Made by a program: the position numbers and the translations under genes. Below, piece after piece: positions 42,752 to 50,533 of a stretch of 64,000 bases of DNA. Source of the stretch: Ruminococcus albus AD2013 (GTDB taxonomy: Bacteria > Bacillota > Clostridia > Oscillospirales > Ruminococcaceae); assembly GCF_000526775.1 (NCBI RefSeq), contig NZ_JAGS01000001.1, positions 3,410,001-3,474,000 of the forward strand. Reading direction: 5' to 3'. The notes beneath the pieces are model-generated. The model searched no databases. It worked only from the letters and a program-made list of their open reading frames with translations, and had not been told where the DNA came from. Position 1 is the first letter of the stretch, and every line of letters starts with the position of its first letter.

Positions 42752-43663
42752 TTACCACGGCTTTACAGTGCCGACTATCTCCGAGATGTTGTTTATGCCC
42801 TTATCCTCGCAGAATTTCTGCAAACCGTCTATTATCTTGACGGGTGCAAAGGGGTCGTTGAATATAGCCGCGCCTACCTGTACAAGGCTTGCGCCCGCCA
42901 TCATTATCTCAACTGCGTCCTCCCAAGTGGAAACGCCGCCCATTCCGCATACGGGGATATTTACGGCATTTGCAACCTGCCATACCATTCTCACAGCCAC
43001 AGGGAATACCGCAGGACCAGAAAGTCCGCCAACGTTGTTTTTGAGTATGGGTCTGCCTGTGTTGATATCTATCCTCATGCCGAGAAGTGTGTTTATCAGC
43101 GATACAGCGTCAGCGCCGTTTGCTTCAACGCTTTTTGCGATATCAACTATGCTTGTAACGTTAGGGGAAAGCTTAACCATAACGGGCTTGTCCGAATTGT
43201 CCTTGACAGCCTTTGTTACCGCACCTGCGATATTGCAGTCGGTACCGAAAGCCGCACCGCCCTGCTTAACGTTGGGGCAGGAGATATTCAGTTCTATCAT
43301 ATCGATATCACTGCCTTTGAGTTTAGCCGCCAGTTCGGCACATTCCTCAATGGTAGAACCTGCTATATTAGCGATTATGCGAGTATCCTTAGTTACAAGA
43401 TTGGGCAGTTCGTAGCTGAGGAACTTATCAACACCGCCGTTCTGCAGACCAACGGAGTTCAGCATACCCGAGGGAGTCTCAGCAACTCTCGGTGCGGGAT
43501 TGCCCTCTCTTCTGTGCAGTGTGGTACCCTTTACGGAGATACCGCCCAGGGTCGAAAGGGGATAAAGACACTCATACTCTCTGCCGTAGCCGTATGTACC
43601 GCTTGCGGGTACTATCGGGTTTTTGAAATCAACACCGCAGAAATTCACATTCAGTCTGTTCAT
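42752..43663 (-). CDS. pyrD: Dihydroorotate dehydrogenase, class 1B catalytic subunit
   Basis: A 303-residue FMN enzyme oxidising dihydroorotate to orotate and passing electrons to PyrK and NAD. NSVGLQNGG, NISCPNVKQGG (with the catalytic Cys in the SCPN loop), VKLSPNVT and the C-terminal GMGGVSTWEDA phosphate-binding block are all present. The start overlaps the pyrK stop by 4 nt. It forms a heterotetramer with PyrK. Confidence 0.96.
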   Translation of the reverse strand: MNRLNVNFCGVDFKNPIVPASGTYGYGREYECLYPLSTLGGISVKGTTLHRREGNPAPRVAETPSGMLNSVGLQNGGVDKFLSYELPNLVTKDTRIIANIAGSTIEECAELAAKLKGSDIDMIELNISCPNVKQGGAAFGTDCNIAGAVTKAVKDNSDKPVMVKLSPNVTSIVDIAKSVEANGADAVSLINTLLGMRIDINTGRPILKNNVGGLSGPAVFPVAVRMVWQVANAVNIPVCGMGGVSTWEDAVEIMMAGASLVQVGAAIFNDPFAPVKIIDGLQKFCEDKGINNISEIVGTVKPW

Positions 43664-44430
43664 TCAAAAACCACCTCCTTGCTGTCAAATACAGGGCCGT
43701 CCTTGCATACGTGGGAATGTATCTCCTTGCCGTCCTTAACTGTACGGCAGGCGCATACCAGACAGGCACCAACGCCGCAGGCCATTCTCTGTTCGAGAGA
43801 TACCTGACATTCGATACCGTTTTTCTCAGCGATATCAGCTATCCTTTTCAGCATGACCATAGGTCCGCAGGCAACGATGATATCGGGTTTATCCTTAGCT
43901 ATCTGCTCTTCAAGTGCATCAGTGACGAAGCCCTTTCTGCCTGCTGAACCGTCATCGGTGCAGAGTATTGTCTCTACTCCCGCAGCCTTGAAATCTTCCT
44001 GTAAGATAACAGCAGCCATATTCCTGAAACCGCTTATAGCCACGGCATTTGCACCGTAAGCCTTAGCTATGCCAACCATCGGGGGGACACCTATGCCGCC
44101 GCCGACGCAGATGGCTTTCTTGCCTTCAAGCACCTTGAATCCCTTGCCAAGGGGTGCGATAATATCTATCAGCTGACCCTTGTTGAGTTCAGCCAGCTTC
44201 TCGGTACCCTTGCCGCGTATCTCGAACACAAGGCGGATAGTGCCCTTGTCCTTGTCTATATCACAGATAGATATAGGTCTGCGCAGGAAAAATCCCTCCG
44301 CAGCCACCTGTGCGAACTGTCCTGCTTCGGCAAGTTCAGCCACATCGGGGCACAGCACCTCGATATCGAAAATGCCTTTAGCCAAGGTCTTTTTCGATAC
44401 TATCTGATATTTACCCTGTTTGTACATCAT
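43660..44430 (-). CDS. pyrK: Dihydroorotate dehydrogenase electron-transfer subunit
   Basis: A 256-residue FAD and [2Fe-2S] subunit linking PyrD to NAD. FLRRPISICD is the FAD-binding motif, GGGIGVPPMVG the NAD(P)-binding loop, and the C-terminal EQRMACGVGACLVCACRT plus a later HVCKDGP give the C-x4-C-x2-C-x~15-C iron-sulfur site. The ATG at 44430 is chosen because GGAG is 5 nt upstream; the frame extends to 44481 without a better site. Promoter at 44493-44521. Confidence 0.95.
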   Translation of the reverse strand: MMYKQGKYQIVSKKTLAKGIFDIEVLCPDVAELAEAGQFAQVAAEGFFLRRPISICDIDKDKGTIRLVFEIRGKGTEKLAELNKGQLIDIIAPLGKGFKVLEGKKAICVGGGIGVPPMVGIAKAYGANAVAISGFRNMAAVILQEDFKAAGVETILCTDDGSAGRKGFVTDALEEQIAKDKPDIIVACGPMVMLKRIADIAEKNGIECQVSLEQRMACGVGACLVCACRTVKDGKEIHSHVCKDGPVFDSKEVVFE

Positions 44431-44492
44431 ATCAACTCCAGTTATAATTTTAGGTATTTTCCATTTCCCATGATTCATCAATACTCTTAAAT

Positions 44493-44521
44493 ATTATATC
44501 CTATAACAGCCCCCGTGTCAA
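44493..44521 (-). promoter_or_regulatory. Promoter of the pyrK-pyrD-nspC operon
   Basis: On the minus strand TTGACA (44521-44516), 17-nt spacer, TATAAT (44498-44493). Its -35 box is only about 18 nt from the left edge of palindromic element C. Confidence 0.88.
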
Positions 44522-44538
44522 GCATTGAGGGGGATAAC

Positions 44539-45385
44539 TTGGCAGGGCAACCACGAAGTTGGGTAAGTATGCCAAAGAGGAGAGCTTTTGGTCAAGCTTT
44601 TCGCGAAAAGCTTGCGGGAGCGCGAGGGCAGAGCCCTCGCATCAAGGCGCAAACGCGACGCGGCAACAAAGCCATAAATAGTACAGCAAACTTCCGACCC
44701 AAAAGGCGCGGCAATAAAGGAACTCAGAGCGTGGATAAATATTATGTTCACGCTCAAACTATTCGCGTAAAATTATTGCCGCGCCCGAAATCAACGGCGA
44801 TAGCTCGTTGATTTCTCGACCCGTCAGGGGCGACCTGATACCGCTGTACTCGGGACAAGAGTGCCGCACTCTTGAAGTCCATATAACAGATAACTGGATT
44901 ATAATTTGGGGACGGTGTTTTGTTGGGCTAGTCGATTGTTTTGTTTTTGGGCATTGGTTTGTGAGTTTTCGCCCCTCTCTTCGTTCGGGGCGAGCCGTCA
45001 AAGAACAGCGATTGCGTCGGCTGTGGCTGTCGCTGTTTGACGGCGGGCGCAGCAATTATTTTACGGACGCAGAAAGAGCGTGGACGGTTGTGTTGTCCAC
45101 GCTCTGAGTTTTTATTGCCGCGCCTGTTTGGTCGGGAGATTGTTTCGCTTTTAAAGCTTGCTTTGCATTTTGGTTCCTTGCCTTGGTGATTGAGGGACTC
45201 CGCCCCTCAAACTCCTCGCAAGCCTTTCGCGAAAGGCTTGAGCCAAAGCTCAATTCGCGGCTTAGTCTGTTTAGTGCTCTCATTTTATGCCGCGAAATCC
45301 GCCAACGTTGACTGAGTCGAACGTATCCGGCGTTAGGACATTTTCACGAAAAGCTTGACCAAAAGCTCTCCCCTTGGCATTCCCC
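44539..45385. repeat. Nested-palindromic element, copy C (compound right end)
   Basis: About 850 bp in the same orientation as B. The left tip (GGCAGGGCAACCAC...) matches the right tip of B rather than its left tip. Core at about 44784-45050. Beyond the usual right arm (CAAGCCTTTCGCGAAAGGCTTG at about 45220-45241) it carries about 140 extra bases, including TTCGCGGC...GCCGCGAA and a second CGAAAAGCTTGACC arm, suggesting a fused or nested second copy. It lies between divergent promoters (pyrK and the small kinase). Confidence 0.85.
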
Positions 45386-45403
45386 GAAAGTTCGTCGCTT
45401 ATG

Positions 45404-45432
45404 TTGACAATCCCGATTCTATATGCTATATT
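45404..45432 (+). promoter_or_regulatory. Promoter of the small P-loop kinase gene
   Basis: TTGACA (45404-45409), 17-nt spacer, TATATT (45427-45432), directly after element C. Confidence 0.85.
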
Positions 45433-45456
45433 TGGTGTGATAGGGGAGGCAGAAAA

Positions 45457-45945
45457 ATGGCAAAAGTAATTTCATTGTGCGGGCTTGTATGTACGGGAAA
45501 ATCCACCTATGCAAAAAAGCTGTGCAGAGACAGAAAAGCGGCTCTGCTTTCGGTGGACGAGATAACGCTGGCACTGTTTCCCGATGGTGCGGGGGATATG
45601 CTGGATACATACGTTGAAAGAACGGAAAAACTTGTATTCGCAAAGGCTTGTGAGTATGCGGAAGTCGGTATCGACAGCGTGCTGGATATCGGCTTATGGA
45701 CAAAGCGTGAGCGTGATGAAGCGCGGGAGTATTTCGCACAGAAAGGTGTTGTATTCGAGATACACTACATCACCGTTCCGCGTGAGGAATGGCTCAGACG
45801 GATAGAAAAGCGAAATTCCGCTGTAATGGCAGGGGAATATTCCGCTTATTATGTTGATGAGGGGCTTGCAGAGAAATGTCTGGGAGCTTTTGAAGAGCCG
45901 CAGGCTGACGAAGAGGTATATACAGTAAATGATTATCGGATATAG
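45457..45945 (+). CDS. P-loop kinase-like ATPase (AAA_33 type)
   Basis: A 162-residue protein. Walker A is GLVCTGKST near residue 8-16, with LLSVDEI and VLDIGLWTKRERDEAR as the following blocks of small Zeta-toxin/AAA_33-type kinases that phosphorylate small molecules or act in resistance. GGGGAGG precedes the ATG at 45457; an upstream open frame reaches into element C but has no start signal. The HAD gene starts 8 nt downstream. Substrate unknown. Confidence 0.85.
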   Translation: MAKVISLCGLVCTGKSTYAKKLCRDRKAALLSVDEITLALFPDGAGDMLDTYVERTEKLVFAKACEYAEVGIDSVLDIGLWTKRERDEAREYFAQKGVVFEIHYITVPREEWLRRIEKRNSAVMAGEYSAYYVDEGLAEKCLGAFEEPQADEEVYTVNDYRI

Positions 45946-45953
45946 GAGGAAAT

Positions 45954-46541
45954 ATGGATATAATTTTTGATATCGGCAAGGTGCTGATAGATTTTGACTT
46001 TGAGGAATTTGTCGGGAGGTACGTCGATGCCGACAAAGCCCTCCGCGTAACTAAGGCGATGTGGGGAAATCCCGATTGGATCGAACTTGACAGGGGAGTG
46101 CTGCCTGTTGAGAAAGTGCTGCAAAAATTCATAGCGCAAGCCCCCGATTGCGAGCGGGAGATACGCCGCGTATTTTCGCAGCTTGGCAATATACCGCAGC
46201 TGAAAGAGACTACCGTGCCCATGATAAGAGAGCTTAAAAAGCGGGGACACAGGGTGTTCTTCCTCTCAAACTTTTTTGAGTTCCTGCTTCATGCAGCCCC
46301 TGATGTTATGAGCTTCACGCGGGAGACTGACGGAGGTATCTTCTCATGCAACGAGAAGATAGTCAAGCCCGACCCTGCCATATATGAGCTTATCTGCGAG
46401 AGATACGGCATTGAAAAGGAAAACGCCGTTTTCATAGATGACAGCCCGAAGAACGTCAAAGGGGCTGAAAAGGTGGGCATAAGGGCGATACTCTACACAG
46501 GGCAGACTCCTGATGAACTGTTCGGACAGATAGGGGTATAG
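45954..46541 (+). CDS. HAD-family phosphatase, YihX-like
   Basis: A 195-residue hydrolase. Motif I is IFDIGKVLIDFDF with nucleophile Asp6 (the DxG form seen in YihX-type enzymes), motif II VFFLSNF, motif III the Lys in EKIVKPDP, and motif IV VFIDDSPKN. The helical cap lies between motifs I and II. YihX acts on alpha-glucose-1-phosphate; a sugar phosphatase is the likeliest role. AGGAGG precedes the start. Confidence 0.9.
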   Translation: MDIIFDIGKVLIDFDFEEFVGRYVDADKALRVTKAMWGNPDWIELDRGVLPVEKVLQKFIAQAPDCEREIRRVFSQLGNIPQLKETTVPMIRELKKRGHRVFFLSNFFEFLLHAAPDVMSFTRETDGGIFSCNEKIVKPDPAIYELICERYGIEKENAVFIDDSPKNVKGAEKVGIRAILYTGQTPDELFGQIGV

Positions 46542-46597
46542 GGCGGAAAGTCTGTGTAAAATCAGCAATAATCGGTCAGAACAGTGTGAGATATGTC

Positions 46598-46626
46598 TTG
46601 CAAAAAAGGCGTGTTAATGGTACAAT
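46598..46626 (+). promoter_or_regulatory. Promoter of the esterase-GH43 operon
   Basis: TTGCAA (46598-46603), 17-nt spacer, TACAAT (46621-46626), 34 nt before the start codon. Confidence 0.75.
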
Positions 46627-46660
46627 ATCCTTAAAATTAACTGCACAAGGAGCTGACAAT

Positions 46661-48169
46661 ATGTTAAGGATAGCTAATACAGAAAACGGAAAAGTTCGCG
46701 GTATACCCGCAGCCGATCCGAGGATAACAGCATTTAAAGGCGTACCATTTGCAGCACCTCCCGTGGGGGATAACCGATGGAGAGCACCTCAGCCCTGTGA
46801 AAACTGGGAGGGCACCCGCGATTGCTTTGAGTTTGCGCCTATATCGGTGCAGGATACTCCGGGTATCGGTGATGATATCTACTGCCGCGAGTGGCACGTT
46901 GATCCCGATATACCCATGGGCGAGGACTGCCTTTATCTTAATATATGGACGAATGCGAAAAAAGGCGACGAGAAGATGCCTGTTGTTGTATGGTACTTCG
47001 GCGGTGCATTTCAGTGGGGCTATACTGCTGAGATGGAGTTTGACGGCGAAAGGCTGGCAAGGCGCGGCATAGTCGTTGTTACGGTAAATTACAGGCTGGG
47101 AGCGCTGGGATTTCTGGCACACCCTCAGCTTACGGCTGAACAGCCCGATGCGCCCTGCAATTTCGGAAGTCTCGATCAGCAGGCGGGACTAAGATGGGTG
47201 CGCAGGAATATCGCTAATTTCGGCGGAGACCCCGACAATATCACCATTGCGGGACAGTCCGCAGGCGGCGGAAGTGTACTGTCGCAGATGTCCTGCAAGG
47301 GCAATGCGGGAGATTTCAAAAAGGCTGTTGTAATGAGCGGTATGTTCAACAACCCCTATGTGAGAAACGAATTCTTTATACCCCGTACTCTTGAAGACGC
47401 AGAAAAGCTGGGTGTAAAGCTGTTCGATGAACTGGGTGTCAAGACCCTTGAAGAGGCGAGAAAGCTGGATGCGCAGTTTATACGCCGCACTTACAGTGAT
47501 CGGATGATCAATAGGGGCGTGATGTTCACCATAGTAAATGACGGACTTTTCTGCACAGGCGACCCGCTGGACGCTTTCTGTGACGGCACCCGCAACCGTG
47601 TGCCTGTTATGGCGGGCAATACGGGTGATGAGTTCTTTGAGTACATACGCGCCGAGAACGATGAACAGTTCAGGGAATTGGCGGCGAAGTATTTCGGTGA
47701 TAAGGTCGATGAGTTCCTTTCACACCCCGAAGCAAATATACACACCGATGAGGGCTATGCCCCCGTATCAGCCCCCGAGATAGGTGTAAAGACTGCATTC
47801 CTCGGTGAAAACAGGCTGGCTGACCCGAAGCCCTGCTACTATTACCGCTTTGTTCCCGATATCCCCGGTGACGATCACCCCGGTACTTTCCATTCCGTTG
47901 ACCTCTGGTTCTTCTTTGAGACACTGGCTAAGGATAACAGACCCTTTGAGGGCAGACACTACGATCTCGCAAGGCAGATGTGCGATTACTGGGCTAATTT
48001 CATAAAGACGGGCGACCCCAACGGATATGACATCAACGGAAACAAACTTCCCGAATGGAGACCTTATACCGATGCCGACCGCGCCGAGATGGAGTTCACT
48101 CCCGATGGTGCTGTGGCAGGTGTTGAAAACAGTTCATTTACAAGATTTTTGCTTGACCATGTAAAATGA
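46661..48169 (+). CDS. Type-B carboxylesterase
   Basis: A 502-residue alpha/beta hydrolase. YFGGAFQWG forms the oxyanion hole (about residues 112-120), GQSAGGGS carries the nucleophile Ser200, and the Asp/Glu and His of the triad are expected in the AGNTGDEFFEY and DHPGTFHSVDLWFFF segments. No signal peptide, so it acts inside the cell, perhaps deacylating imported xylo-oligosaccharides. AAGGAG lies 8 nt before the ATG at 46661; the frame runs further upstream without a start signal. The GH43 gene follows 13 nt later, supporting a joint role on substituted xylan fragments. Confidence 0.92.
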   Translation: MLRIANTENGKVRGIPAADPRITAFKGVPFAAPPVGDNRWRAPQPCENWEGTRDCFEFAPISVQDTPGIGDDIYCREWHVDPDIPMGEDCLYLNIWTNAKKGDEKMPVVVWYFGGAFQWGYTAEMEFDGERLARRGIVVVTVNYRLGALGFLAHPQLTAEQPDAPCNFGSLDQQAGLRWVRRNIANFGGDPDNITIAGQSAGGGSVLSQMSCKGNAGDFKKAVVMSGMFNNPYVRNEFFIPRTLEDAEKLGVKLFDELGVKTLEEARKLDAQFIRRTYSDRMINRGVMFTIVNDGLFCTGDPLDAFCDGTRNRVPVMAGNTGDEFFEYIRAENDEQFRELAAKYFGDKVDEFLSHPEANIHTDEGYAPVSAPEIGVKTAFLGENRLADPKPCYYYRFVPDIPGDDHPGTFHSVDLWFFFETLAKDNRPFEGRHYDLARQMCDYWANFIKTGDPNGYDINGNKLPEWRPYTDADRAEMEFTPDGAVAGVENSSFTRFLLDHVK

Positions 48170-48182
48170 AGGAGGATATAAT

Positions 48183-49583
48183 ATGAGCAAAAAACAGGCA
48201 TTTAACCCGTATCTTCCCAGCTGGGAGTATATACCCGACGGAGAACCCTATGTTTTCGGTGACAGGGTATATGTATACGGTTCACACGATCTCTGGAACG
48301 GTCATGTATTCTGCTTGGGGGACTACGTTTGCTGGTCAGCACCTGTGAACGACCTTGGCAACTGGAGATATGAGGGCGTTATCTACCCCCGCAACGCCGA
48401 CCCTCTCAACAAGGACGGTCATATGTGCCTTTATGCCCCAGATGTTACGGTGGGTCCCGACGGCAGATACTATTTATATTATGTGCTTGACAAGGTAGGC
48501 GTTATGTCCGTGGCAGTATGTGATGAACCTGCGGGCAAGTACGAATTCTACGGATATGTGCATTATAAAGATGGTACTCGCCTGGGTGAACGCGAGGGCG
48601 ATGAACCCCAGTTTGACCCCGGTGTTATCACTGAGGGCGATGTTACCTATATGTACAGCGGTTTCTGTGGTATAGGCGACAAGTCACGCACGGGCGCAAA
48701 GGTAGTTACTCTTGACAAGGATATGCTGACAGTCCTCACCGAACCGAAGCTTATCGCCCCGGGAAGCTGTTACAGCGCAGGTACACAGTGGGAAGGACAC
48801 GCATTCTTTGAAGCATCTTCCATACGCAAGGTAAACGGCAAGTACTATTTTGTATACTCATCTGAAGTTATGCATGAACTGTGCTACGCAGTCAGCGACA
48901 GCCCTATGGAGGGATTCAGGTACGGCGGAGTTCTGGTCAGCAATACCGACCTGCATATAGATACCTACAAGCCTGCCGATATGCCCACCTGCCGCGGCGC
49001 AAACAATCACGGCAGTATCATCGAGATAAACGGTGAGTGGTATATCTTCTATCACAGACATACCAACGGCACATGGTTCTCGCGTCAGGGCTGTGCCGAG
49101 AAGCTGACACTGAAAGAAGACGGCAGTTTCCCGCAGGTGGAGATCACCTCATGCGGACTCAACGGAGGACCTCTGGAGGGCAAGGGTGAGTATCCCGCAT
49201 ATATCGCCTGCAACCTGTTCACCGAGAAGAAAGAACTCTACATCGGCGACCTGAACTCTCCCCGCATAGTGCAGGACGGCAGGGACGGCGATGAGGAGAT
49301 AGGCTATATCGCAAATATCTGCGACGGCACCAACATCGGCTTCAAGTATTTCGACTGCAAGGGCATTAAGCATATAAGCATAGCTACCCGTGCATACGGC
49401 GACGGAACATTCCAGATAAAGACCGCATGGGACGGTGAAGTGCTGGGCGAGATAAATGTAGTAGGAAACAATGTGTGGACTGCATCGGGCACAGATGTCA
49501 GCATACCTGACGGCGTAAATGCCATCTGGCTGACCTACAAGGGCGGCGGCACCCCTCAGCTGAAGTCCATAACGCTGGAATAA
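48183..49583 (+). CDS. GH43 glycosidase with C-terminal beta-sandwich domain
   Basis: A 466-residue protein without a signal peptide. Residues 1-310 are a five-bladed propeller of glycoside hydrolase family 43: the base Asp lies in YIPDGEP (Asp19), the pKa-tuning Asp in LYAPDVTV and the acid Glu in AFFEASSIRK. NNHGSIIEINGEWYIFYHRH is the last propeller block. Residues 335-466 form a CBM6-like beta-sandwich. Activity is likely beta-xylosidase or alpha-arabinofuranosidase on short oligosaccharides. AAGGAGG precedes the start. It is followed by a hairpin within the 113-nt cassette. Confidence 0.93.
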   Translation: MSKKQAFNPYLPSWEYIPDGEPYVFGDRVYVYGSHDLWNGHVFCLGDYVCWSAPVNDLGNWRYEGVIYPRNADPLNKDGHMCLYAPDVTVGPDGRYYLYYVLDKVGVMSVAVCDEPAGKYEFYGYVHYKDGTRLGEREGDEPQFDPGVITEGDVTYMYSGFCGIGDKSRTGAKVVTLDKDMLTVLTEPKLIAPGSCYSAGTQWEGHAFFEASSIRKVNGKYYFVYSSEVMHELCYAVSDSPMEGFRYGGVLVSNTDLHIDTYKPADMPTCRGANNHGSIIEINGEWYIFYHRHTNGTWFSRQGCAEKLTLKEDGSFPQVEITSCGLNGGPLEGKGEYPAYIACNLFTEKKELYIGDLNSPRIVQDGRDGDEEIGYIANICDGTNIGFKYFDCKGIKHISIATRAYGDGTFQIKTAWDGEVLGEINVVGNNVWTASGTDVSIPDGVNAIWLTYKGGGTPQLKSITLE

Positions 49584-49635
49584 GCCTTTATATTGTATGA
49601 TCAACGCCCTAAGAAAATACGGGTGGTACTGATAC

Positions 49636-49748
49636 AGAAGTTTTAAGCCATAGTATTTCTGACTTAAAGTCAGAAGTGCTGTGGCGTTTTTGTTGACTGT
49701 TATTTATAACTGTGCTATAATTGATATTAAGACAAAAATCGGGATTTA
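49636..49748 (+). repeat. 113-nt terminator-promoter cassette, copy 2
   Basis: Almost identical to the reverse complement of 1600-1712: hairpin (49647-49685) followed by TTGACT-17-TATAAT (49693-49721) and a conserved leader. It follows the GH43 gene and leads into the PPOX-family gene. Confidence 0.85.
49693..49721 (+). promoter_or_regulatory. Promoter of the PPOX-family gene
   Basis: TTGACT (49693-49698), 17-nt spacer identical to that at 1633-1649, TATAAT (49716-49721). Confidence 0.87.
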
Positions 49749-49761
49749 GAGGTGAAAAGAC

Positions 49762-50180
49762 ATGAAAAACTGGAACGATCAAGCGGAACGTATCATGACT
49801 GAACGATTTGTAAAAGATACAGTTATTTCATTAGCAACTGTCGAAAATGGAATTCCTTATGTCAGATATGTGAATGCATATTATGAAAACCACTGCTTTT
49901 ATACGATCACCTATGCTCTTTCCAATAAAATCAGGCAGATCGAAAAAAATCCCGTTATAGCTATTGCAGGCGAATGGTTTACTGCTCACGGACAGGGCAC
50001 CGATCTTGGCTTTTTCGGAAAAGAAGAAAACATTGAAATTGCCGCAAAACTGAAAACAGCTTTTGCAGCGTGGATAGATATGGGCACAATGATCTTAATG
50101 ACCGAAACACAGTGATATTATGTGTAGAATTAACAGATGCTGTGTTATTGTCCCACGGAACAAGGTATGAGCTTAATTGA
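49762..50180 (+). pseudogene. Pyridoxamine 5'-phosphate oxidase-family gene, frameshifted near its 3' end
   Basis: The first frame gives 117 residues with the split-barrel pattern of small PPOX-like flavoproteins (VISLATVENGIPYVRYVNA, ALSNKIRQIEKNP, FFGKEENIEIAAKLKTAFAAWID) and stops at 50115. From about 50081 a second frame continues with GHNDLNDRNTVILCVELTD to a stop at 50180, matching the expected C-terminal strand. A single missing base near 50080 (GATATGGG where GATAATGGG would read on) explains it. The intact form would have about 139 residues. RBS and promoter are intact. If not a sequencing error it is a recent knockout. Confidence 0.8.
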
Positions 50181-50220
50181 CATATTCTGATCTGTCTTAG
50201 CAGCTATGAAATGTACAATG

Positions 50221-50263
50221 CCCCGAAGCACATTCAAATGCTTCGGGGTAAAACTTCTATATG
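50221..50263 (+). terminator. Hairpin with AAAACTTCTATATG tail after the PPOX-family gene
   Basis: A perfect 10-bp stem (50221-50230 with 50239-50248), 8-nt loop. The tail is not U-rich but is the same 14-nt motif that abuts hairpins at 1073-1102 and 1663-1701. Confidence 0.65.
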
Positions 50264-50290
50264 ATATCCGTGGGCGTTTTGTAACTTACT

Positions 50291-50316
50291 GAAACTTTTT
50301 TGCGGGCAGATACGTC
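50291..50316 (+). promoter_or_regulatory. ECF-type promoter P1
   Basis: GAAAC (50291-50295), 17-nt spacer, CGTC (50313-50316), then TACGAGAGG. First of three tandem copies spaced 84 bp apart. Confidence 0.78.
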
Positions 50317-50374
50317 TATAAATACGAGAGGACAAATCCCACGCGGAACAACTGCAAAAAAATTTTTTTAGAGT

Positions 50375-50400
50375 GAAACTATTTTACAGGTCGGTTCGTC
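50375..50400 (+). promoter_or_regulatory. ECF-type promoter P2
   Basis: GAAAC (50375-50379), 17-nt spacer, CGTC (50397-50400), followed by TATTATTACGAGAGGGCAAA. Confidence 0.78.
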
Positions 50401-50458
50401 TATTATTACGAGAGGGCAAAAGACCCGCACCCGCATCTGAAAAAAATTTTTCAGGATC

Positions 50459-50484
50459 GAAACTTTTTTGCGGAGTGCATCGTC
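50459..50484 (+). promoter_or_regulatory. ECF-type promoter P3
   Basis: GAAAC (50459-50463), 17-nt spacer, CGTC (50481-50484), followed by AGCGAGAGGGCAAA. It is closest to the sigma-factor start at 50534. Confidence 0.78.
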
Positions 50485-50533
50485 AATTATAGCGAGAGGG
50501 CAAAGTCCTCAAAGAAAGGAGGAGGTGAGAGCC

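Noticed and set aside
44759..45107. Paired ~98-codon frames on both strands in element C
   Set aside because: They arise from inverted-repeat composition; frames and lengths differ between copies and show no protein family.
50291..50500. Regular 84-bp repeats as a possible CRISPR array
   Set aside because: Only the GAAAC, CGTC and start-region blocks are conserved, at promoter-like spacing, and no cas genes are near.
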